Assembly (NCBI GenBank): GCA_934567745.1
Contig: CAKTJM010000087.1
Span: 1 to 7,536 of the forward strand
DNA: 7,536 nucleotides
DNA from: an uncultured Eubacteriales bacterium
Lineage (GTDB): Bacteria; Bacillota; Clostridia; Oscillospirales; Oscillospiraceae
Reading direction: 5' to 3'
The position numbers and the translations under genes were made by a program. Positions 1 through 4,455 of this stretch are shown one piece after another (position 1 is the first letter of the stretch; every line of letters starts with the position of its first letter). The notes under the pieces are model-generated. The model saw only the letters and a list, made by a program, of their open reading frames with translations, ran no database searches and had not been told where the DNA came from.

Positions 1-40
1 GGCTGCATCCCCTCTGTCGGAAAACCCCGCAGGGGTTTTT
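1..40. repeat. Dispersed repeat, left copy (truncated by window edge)
   Basis: These 40 bases match positions 7497-7536 in the same orientation at 39 of 40 positions; the only difference is T at 13 against C at 7509. The shared part contains a C-rich lead (ggctgcatcccc) and most of the hairpin at 16-46. Because both copies meet a window edge, the full repeat is probably longer: sequence to the left of position 1 and to the right of 7536 is not visible. The most likely reading is a dispersed intergenic repeat with a terminator at its end, where an assembly contig broke on both sides. This is seen directly; the contig-break explanation is inference. Confidence 0.8.
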
Positions 41-46
41 CGACAG
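16..46. terminator. Intrinsic terminator hairpin at the end of the repeat
   Basis: TGTCG pairs with CGACA on the outside and AAAACCCC with GGGGTTTT inside, around a GCA loop, giving 14 paired positions if one G-U is allowed. On the plus strand the 3' arm ends in five T; on the minus strand it ends in four T. It can therefore stop an unseen plus-strand gene left of the window, and act as a back-up stop for greA coming from the right. Confidence 0.75.
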
Positions 47-49
47 CCT

Positions 50-83
50 AAAGCGCCTGGGAGGATCTCCTCCCAGGCGCTTT
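50..83 (-). terminator. greA transcription terminator
   Basis: Perfect 16-bp inverted repeat, 50-65 against 68-83, with only two bases between the arms, beginning 28 bases beyond the greA stop codon. Read on the minus strand the 3' arm ends in only three T, so the U-tract is weak. The hairpin at 16-46 follows at once and may complete termination. A stem this long and GC-rich could also protect the 3' end of the greA message. Confidence 0.75.
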
Positions 84-111
84 CTCTGTGCCGTGATCGA
101 GACGGTGCGGT

Positions 112-618
112 TCAATATGGGCTGATGGGGATGTCGGTCGGGTCGCCGGTGGACTTCTCGACCTTGACGATCGTCACGTCGTAGGACACGCCCTCGCGCA
201 CGTCGATGCGCACGCGGTCCCCGGCGCGGTGCCCGAGTAGGGCGCGGCCGACGGGGGACTCCTTGCTGATCAGCCCGCGCAGGGCGTCCTGCCGCAGGGT
301 GGTGACGAGCTGGATCGTCTCCTCCTCGTCGTCGTCCTCCGCGCGGAAGGTGACCGTGTCGAAGAGCGCGATCCCGTCGCCCGCGGCCGACGGGTCGATG
401 ACCTTGGCCGTGCGGATCATGTTCTCCAGATAGCGGATGCGGCTGTCGTTGCGGTTCTTCTCCCGCTTGGCGGCCTTGTACTCGAAGTTCTCGCTCAGGT
501 CGCCGAAGGAGCGGGCGACCTTGACCTCCTCGATCAGCTGCGGCCGCAGGACCTGGATGCGGTGCGTCAGCTCCTCCTTCATCTTGTCGATGTCCACCTG
601 GGTCAGTTCGTCGTGCAT
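112..618 (-). CDS. greA: Transcription elongation factor, GreA family
   Basis: 168 residues. GreA enters the secondary channel of RNA polymerase and triggers cleavage of backtracked RNA so that stalled complexes can resume. Residues 1-75 are the antiparallel coiled coil; its tip reads ARSFGDLSEN, with acidic D40 and E43 at the places of the catalytic pair in E. coli GreA (D41, E44). Residues 80-160 form the FKBP-like C-terminal domain, with the family signature SPVGRALLG near 141-149. The start at 618 is preferred over an in-frame ATG at 747 because homology begins here and a purine-rich ribosome site (AAGGAAGG) lies just upstream; the longer form would also start upstream of the likely greA promoter. 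Oddities: an acidic run of seven D/E at 94-100, a roughly 10-residue tail beyond the usual 158-residue length, and VDIDKMKEEL instead of the common EGxxKL start. It may therefore be a clostridial GreA paralog rather than the only GreA of the cell. Confidence 0.93.
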   Translation of the reverse strand: MHDELTQVDIDKMKEELTHRIQVLRPQLIEEVKVARSFGDLSENFEYKAAKREKNRNDSRIRYLENMIRTAKVIDPSAAGDGIALFDTVTFRAEDDDEEETIQLVTTLRQDALRGLISKESPVGRALLGHRAGDRVRIDVREGVSYDVTIVKVEKSTGDPTDIPISPY

Positions 619-652
619 GGAGATGCCTTCCTTCTGCTGTTTCGTTGGCTCC

Positions 653-681
653 AGTATACCAGCTCCGGGGAGAAAATGCAA
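653..681 (-). promoter_or_regulatory. Probable sigma-A promoter of greA
   Basis: On the minus strand the -10 is TATACT (653-658; 5 of 6 to consensus) and the -35 is TTGCAT (676-681; 3 of 6), with a 17-base spacer. Transcription would start near 647, leaving a leader of about 30 bases before the ATG at 618 with the ribosome site inside it. The -35 is weak, so the call rests mainly on the -10 and the spacing. Confidence 0.5.
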
Positions 682-726
682 AGGGGCGGTTTTGTCAGGA
701 TGCCATAAGCTGACGGCGGAAAATGG

Positions 727-755
727 TTGCGATCTAGTCAAAAACATGCTATAAT
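727..755 (+). promoter_or_regulatory. Sigma-A promoter of the hydrogenase operon
   Basis: A perfect TATAAT at 750-755 with an extended -10 TG (747-748), preceded 17 bases upstream by TTGCGA (727-732; 4 of 6 to TTGACA). Transcription would begin near 762, giving a leader of about 60 bases. That leader contains a small hairpin (CCAGC 770-774 with GCTGG 781-785). No Rex-type or other recognised operator was found in the intergenic region. Confidence 0.75.
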
Positions 756-806
756 CGTTCTGATTTTACCCAGCAATGACGCTGGACCCCTCAAAAACGA
801 CAGAAA

Positions 807-812
807 AAGGAG
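807..812 (+). promoter_or_regulatory. Ribosome binding site fixing the flavoprotein start at 823
   Basis: AAGGAG, 10 bases before the ATG at 823. An in-frame ATG at 727 would add 32 residues, but it lies inside the promoter and upstream of the expected transcription start, so the shorter protein is the supported one. Confidence 0.8.
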
Positions 813-822
813 TGGACGGACC

Positions 823-2655
823 ATGAGCAGACTGAGTATCACCCCTTGGGAGAACGCCCAACGGACGGTGGACGACCTCTATGCCGACATGGAACGCCGC
901 ATCACCGCGGCGCCCTGCGGAAACTGCCCCGTCGAGCTGACGAGCGCCTTCCTGAAGCTATGTCTCGCCCAGAGCTGCGGCAAATGTGTACCCTGCCGGG
1001 TGGGACTCGATCGACTTTCCGCCTTGCTGGACCGTCTGCTCGCGGGCTTCGGCTCCCATGAGGATCTGGAGGTCATCCACCAGACCGCCCAGGCCATCGT
1101 GGACAGCGCCGACTGCGCCATCGGCTTCGAGGCCGCCCAGATGGTCCTGGACGGCTACGTCGCCTTCGAGGACGACTACCTCGCCCACGTGGACCAGGGC
1201 AGCTGCACCGCGAACTTCAAGAGCGTCCCGTGCTCCTCGCTCTGTCCCGCGCACGTGGACATCCCCGGCTACATCTCCCTGGTGGGCGAGGAGCGGTATG
1301 AGGACGCCGTGCGCCTGATCCGCAGGGACAACCCCTTCCCGTCGGTCTGCGGCCTCGTGTGCGAGCACCCCTGTGAGCACCACTGCCGCCGGTCCATCGT
1401 CGATGCGCCGATCAACATCCGCGGCGTCAAGCGCTTCGCGGTCGAGCACTGCGGCGTGGTCCCCGCGCCCCCCTGCGCCCCGCCCACCGGCAAGACCGTC
1501 GCCATCGTCGGCGGCGGCCCGTCCGGCCTGACGGCGGCCTATTACCTCTCCCTCATGGGCCACAAGGTCACCATCTTCGAGGCCAAGGCCCGTCTGGGCG
1601 GGATGCTGCGCTACGGCATCCCGAACTACCGCCTGCCCGACGCCTACCTCGACTGGGACATCGACTGCATCCTGTCCACCGGGCCCGAGGTGCGTCTCAA
1701 CTGCGCGATCGGGCGGGACATCACCCTCCCGCAGCTGCGGGTGGACTATGACAGCGTCTACATCGCCATCGGCGCGGCCCGGCACAAGCCCCTCGGCATC
1801 GAGGGCGAGGACGCCGAGGGCGTCCTCTCGGCGGTCGAGCTGCTCGACACGGTCAGCGGCGGCGGCGAGCGGCCGGACTTCTCCGGCCGCGATGTGGTCG
1901 TCGTCGGCGGCGGCAACGTCGCCATGGACGCCACGCGCACGGCGATGCGTTTGGGCGCGCGGTCGGTCCGCTGCGTCTACCGTCGGCGCGTGTCCGACAT
2001 GACCGCCCTGCCCGAGGAGATCGAGGGCGCGATGGCGGAGGGCTGTGAGGTCCTGCCGCTCAAGGCCCCCGTGCGCGTCGAGACGGACGCGGAGGGCCGC
2101 GTCACCGCGCTGATCGTCCAGCCGCAGGTCATCGGCGAGGTCAAGGGCGGCCGCCCGACCCCGCACAAGGCGGACCTGCCCGAGGAGGCGATCCCCTGCC
2201 ACGTGGTCCTGATGGCCGTGGGCCAGCGGGTCGATCTCGAGGGCTTCACCGAGGTGGGCATCCCGGCCCGCCACGGGACGATCGACGCCCTGGAGGACGG
2301 CAGCCTGACCGGGCTGCCCGGCGTCTTCTCCGGCGGCGACTGCGTGACCGGCCCGGCGACGGTGATCCGCTCCATCGAGGCGGGCAAGGTCGCCGCGGCG
2401 AGCATCGACGGGTACCTCGGCTTCCACACCGACATCTCGGCGAACCTGGAGGTCCCGCCCGCGCCGTTCCGCCTGAAGAACGCCTACGGCCGCGTCGAGC
2501 TGGCCGAGCGTGAGGCCGGCTGGCGCAAGAACGACTTCGAGCTGATGGAGCTGGGCATGACGACCCAGGAGATGGACCAGGAGTGCAGCCGCTGCCTGCG
2601 GTGCGACCACTACGGCCACGCGGGCTTCAAGGGAGGGAGAGTGACGAAATGGTGA
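823..2655 (+). CDS. Hydrogenase-partner iron-sulfur flavoprotein: NuoF-type 4Fe-4S segment fused to GltD/NfnL-type NAD(P)H reductase
   Basis: 610 residues, probably cytoplasmic. Residues 30-110 resemble the C-terminal iron-sulfur segment of NuoF/HydB: SCGKCVPCRVG gives C52, C55 and C58, and C98 is the likely fourth ligand. Residues 128-210 are the GltD/dihydropyrimidine-dehydrogenase-type cluster domain (C137, C141, C176, C180, C184, C188). An FAD Rossmann fold follows (GGGPSG, 230-235; E253), then a nested NAD(P)H Rossmann fold (GGGNVAMD, 362-369) with YRRR at 386-389, which in this family tends to go with NADPH. GGD at 504-506 is the second FAD-contact motif. The end carries CSRCLRC (C588, C591, C594), a tail seen in related reductases. 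The NuoF FMN/NADH-binding core is absent. It overlaps the hydrogenase gene by 7 bases, so the two are co-translated and very likely form one complex passing electrons between NAD(P)H and HydA. It is not an ordinary glutamate synthase small subunit: no gltB-like gene is present, and the N-terminal segment points to hydrogenase docking. The domain calls are firm; the cofactor preference is inference. Confidence 0.9.
   Translation: MSRLSITPWENAQRTVDDLYADMERRITAAPCGNCPVELTSAFLKLCLAQSCGKCVPCRVGLDRLSALLDRLLAGFGSHEDLEVIHQTAQAIVDSADCAIGFEAAQMVLDGYVAFEDDYLAHVDQGSCTANFKSVPCSSLCPAHVDIPGYISLVGEERYEDAVRLIRRDNPFPSVCGLVCEHPCEHHCRRSIVDAPINIRGVKRFAVEHCGVVPAPPCAPPTGKTVAIVGGGPSGLTAAYYLSLMGHKVTIFEAKARLGGMLRYGIPNYRLPDAYLDWDIDCILSTGPEVRLNCAIGRDITLPQLRVDYDSVYIAIGAARHKPLGIEGEDAEGVLSAVELLDTVSGGGERPDFSGRDVVVVGGGNVAMDATRTAMRLGARSVRCVYRRRVSDMTALPEEIEGAMAEGCEVLPLKAPVRVETDAEGRVTALIVQPQVIGEVKGGRPTPHKADLPEEAIPCHVVLMAVGQRVDLEGFTEVGIPARHGTIDALEDGSLTGLPGVFSGGDCVTGPATVIRSIEAGKVAAASIDGYLGFHTDISANLEVPPAPFRLKNAYGRVELAEREAGWRKNDFELMELGMTTQEMDQECSRCLRCDHYGHAGFKGGRVTKW
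2631..2638 (+). promoter_or_regulatory. Ribosome binding site for hydA inside the preceding gene
   Basis: GGGAGGGA ends 10 bases before the ATG at 2649. It fixes the hydA start: the ATG is followed by the expected 2Fe-2S ferredoxin fold, and an upstream in-frame ATG (2583) would add 22 residues with no homology. The ATGGTGA overlap (2649-2655) indicates translational coupling. Confidence 0.8.
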
Positions 2656-4361
2656 ACCTGACCATCGATCGCTGTCCGGTCACGGTGCCGGAGCAGACGA
2701 CCATCCTGGAGGCCGCCCGCACGGTCGGCATCCGGATCCCTACCCTGTGTTATCTCAAGGGCATCAACGAGGTGGCCTCCTGCCGCGTGTGCGCGGTGGA
2801 GATCGAGGGCGTGGACAAGCTCGCCACGGCGTGCAACACTGTCGTGGCGGAGGGCATGGTGGTCCGCACCAGCACCGAGCGGGTGCGCCGCACGCGTAAG
2901 ATCAACGTGGAGCTGATCCTCTCCCAGCACATGGACCACTGCGTGACCTGTATGCGCAGCGGGAACTGCTCGCTCCAGACCCTCTCGCGCGATATGAACG
3001 TCCAGCACGTGCCGTTCGGCCAGGAGGCCCCGGCGCGGCCGTGGGATCCGGCGCTGCCGATCCTGCGCAACAGCACGAAGTGCATCAAGTGCCTGCGCTG
3101 CGTGAGCGTCTGTGAGAAGATGCAGACCCTCGGCGTGTGGGAGGTCACCGGCTCCGGCGCGCACACGGCGGTGCGCATCCACGGCGGCGCCCAGATGGAC
3201 GCGGCCAACTGTTCCCTGTGCGGCCAGTGCGTGGTCCACTGCCCGGTCGGCGCGCTCCAGGAGCGCGACGACACCGAGCGCGTCTTCGAGGCCATGGCCG
3301 ACCCGTCGCGCACGGTGGTCTTCCAGATCGCACCGGCCGTCCGCGCCGCGTGGGGCGACGGCCTCGGCCTGTCCCAGGAGCTGGCGACGGAGAAGCGCCT
3401 GGCGGCGTCCGTCCGCGCGATGGGCGTGGAGCACGTGTTCGACACGTCGTTCTCCGCGGACCTCACGATCATGGAGGAGAGCGGCGAGCTGATCGAGCGG
3501 CTCGCGGGGCGCAAGCCCGGTCCGCTCTTCACGTCCTGCTGCCCCGGCTGGGTCCGGTTCGTCAAGCAGGAGGCCCCGGAGCTGCTGCCGCAGGTCTCCA
3601 CGGCCAAGAGCCCGCAGCAGATGTTCGGCGCGGTGACGAAGAGCTATTACGCCAAGCTCCTGGGCAAGGACCCGAAGGAGCTGTTCTGTGTGTCGGTCAT
3701 GCCGTGCACGGCGAAGAAATACGAGTGCAGCGCCGCCCAGCCGGCGGACGCGCCCGTGCGGGACGTGGACGTCGCGCTCACGACGCGCGAGCTGGACCGG
3801 ATGCTCCGCGCGATGCAGGTCAGCCCGGCGAGCCTGCCGGAGGAGGAGTTCGACAGCCCGATGGGCAGCCGCTCCGGCGCGGGCGTCATCTTCGGCGCGG
3901 CCGGCGGCGTGATGGAGGCCGCCCTGCGGACGGCCTATTGGCGGCTCCAGGGGAAGGACCCCTCGCCGGACGCCTTCCAGGACCTGCGCGGGCCGGACGG
4001 TTGGCGTGAGGCGGAGTTCACGATCGGCGACCGGACGCTGCACGTGGCGGTGGCCAGCGGCCTGGGCAACGCACGGGAGCTACTGCGCGCCCTGCGCGAG
4101 GGCCGGGTGCAGTACGATTTCGTGGAGGTCATGGCCTGCCCCGGCGGCTGCGTCGGCGGCGGCGGCCAGCCGATCCGCGAGGGCGTGGACGTGTCCCTCT
4201 CCCGCGGCTCGCTGCTGTTCGCGCTGGACGAGGCGGACACGATCCGCTTCTCCCACGAGAACCCGGACGTGCGGAAGCTGTATGAGGACTACCTCGACGC
4301 GCCGCTGTCGGAGAAGGCGCACGAGCTGCTCCATACGGACCAGGCCAAGTGGCCGCTCTGA
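2649..4361 (+). CDS. hydA: [FeFe]-hydrogenase catalytic subunit, CpI-like with four accessory clusters
   Basis: 570 residues, close to the 574 of Clostridium pasteurianum CpI. It catalyses reversible H2 formation or oxidation. Domains in order: plant-type [2Fe-2S] ferredoxin (C34, C45, C48, C62); His-Cys [4Fe-4S] cluster (H93, C97, C100, C106); two [4Fe-4S] clusters (C144, C147, C150, C154 and C187, C190, C193, C197); H-cluster domain from about 215. The three signatures are intact: TSCCPGW (C296, C297), MPCTAKKYE (C352) and MACPGGCVGGGGQP (C496, C500). These cysteines, and the proton-path residues C296, E276, E279 and S316, sit at a constant offset of three from CpI numbering as I recall it, so an active enzyme is expected. 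The small-subunit-like C-terminus is present. There is no signal peptide, so it is cytoplasmic. Maturases HydE, HydF and HydG are not in the window. The domain order and the GltD-like partner fit the glutamate-synthase-linked class (HydDB group A2 as I recall it); the class assignment is less sure than the enzyme identity. Confidence 0.96.
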   Translation: MVNLTIDRCPVTVPEQTTILEAARTVGIRIPTLCYLKGINEVASCRVCAVEIEGVDKLATACNTVVAEGMVVRTSTERVRRTRKINVELILSQHMDHCVTCMRSGNCSLQTLSRDMNVQHVPFGQEAPARPWDPALPILRNSTKCIKCLRCVSVCEKMQTLGVWEVTGSGAHTAVRIHGGAQMDAANCSLCGQCVVHCPVGALQERDDTERVFEAMADPSRTVVFQIAPAVRAAWGDGLGLSQELATEKRLAASVRAMGVEHVFDTSFSADLTIMEESGELIERLAGRKPGPLFTSCCPGWVRFVKQEAPELLPQVSTAKSPQQMFGAVTKSYYAKLLGKDPKELFCVSVMPCTAKKYECSAAQPADAPVRDVDVALTTRELDRMLRAMQVSPASLPEEEFDSPMGSRSGAGVIFGAAGGVMEAALRTAYWRLQGKDPSPDAFQDLRGPDGWREAEFTIGDRTLHVAVASGLGNARELLRALREGRVQYDFVEVMACPGGCVGGGGQPIREGVDVSLSRGSLLFALDEADTIRFSHENPDVRKLYEDYLDAPLSEKAHELLHTDQAKWPL

Positions 4362-4385
4362 GCGTGGGCGTGAGATAGAAGGATG

Positions 4386-4421
4386 GCCCGCCTGCGGACC
4401 CGAAAGGGCCCGCAGGCGGGC
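4386..4421 (+). terminator. Terminator of the hydrogenase operon, GAAA tetraloop
   Basis: A 12-bp GC-rich stem (4386-4397 with 4410-4421), one A-C mismatch, three more G-C pairs and a GAAA loop (4402-4405, a GNRA tetraloop). It lies 24 bases after the hydA stop. The following bases (ttgcttatgttg) are T-rich but interrupted, so the U-tract is imperfect. It separates the hydrogenase operon from the SLH gene 34 bases further on. Confidence 0.75.
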
Positions 4422-4446
4422 TTGCTTATGTTGCAAAAGCTTCCGT

Positions 4447-4455
4447 GGGGGAGGG
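4447..4455 (+). promoter_or_regulatory. Abutting purine tract before the SLH gene (unusual ribosome site)
   Basis: GGGGGAGGG runs directly into the ATG at 4456, with no usual 6-10 base spacer. No other in-frame start fits: the next ATG (residue 39) would remove the signal peptide. The spacing is poor for a gene whose codon use implies very high expression. See the finding on a possible chimeric join. Confidence 0.4.

Noticed and set aside
619..747. 43-residue N-terminal extension of GreA
   Set aside because: It runs through the probable greA promoter, and the GreA fold starts at the ATG at 618 behind a good ribosome site.
727..822. N-terminal extension of the flavoprotein from an ATG at 727
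   Set aside because: The region contains the -35/-10 promoter (727-755), lacks homology, and a well-placed ribosome site precedes the ATG at 823.
619..822. Rex or other redox operator controlling the hydrogenase operon
   Set aside because: No TTGTGAA-type inverted repeat or other convincing palindrome overlaps the promoter; only a 5-bp hairpin in the leader was seen.
958..2619. Long minus-strand reading frame (553 codons) opposite the flavoprotein gene
   Set aside because: It is a shadow of G/C-rich codon use: Ala/Gly/Asp/Val/Arg-biased, with no domain, ribosome site or promoter.
2610..4043. Long minus-strand reading frame opposite hydA
   Set aside because: Low-complexity Arg/Ala/His composition, with the plus-strand frame showing unmistakable hydrogenase motifs.
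4006..4455. Extension of the SLH protein upstream to 4006
   Set aside because: It overlaps the end of hydA in another frame and crosses the terminator. A clear signal peptide starts at the ATG at 4456.
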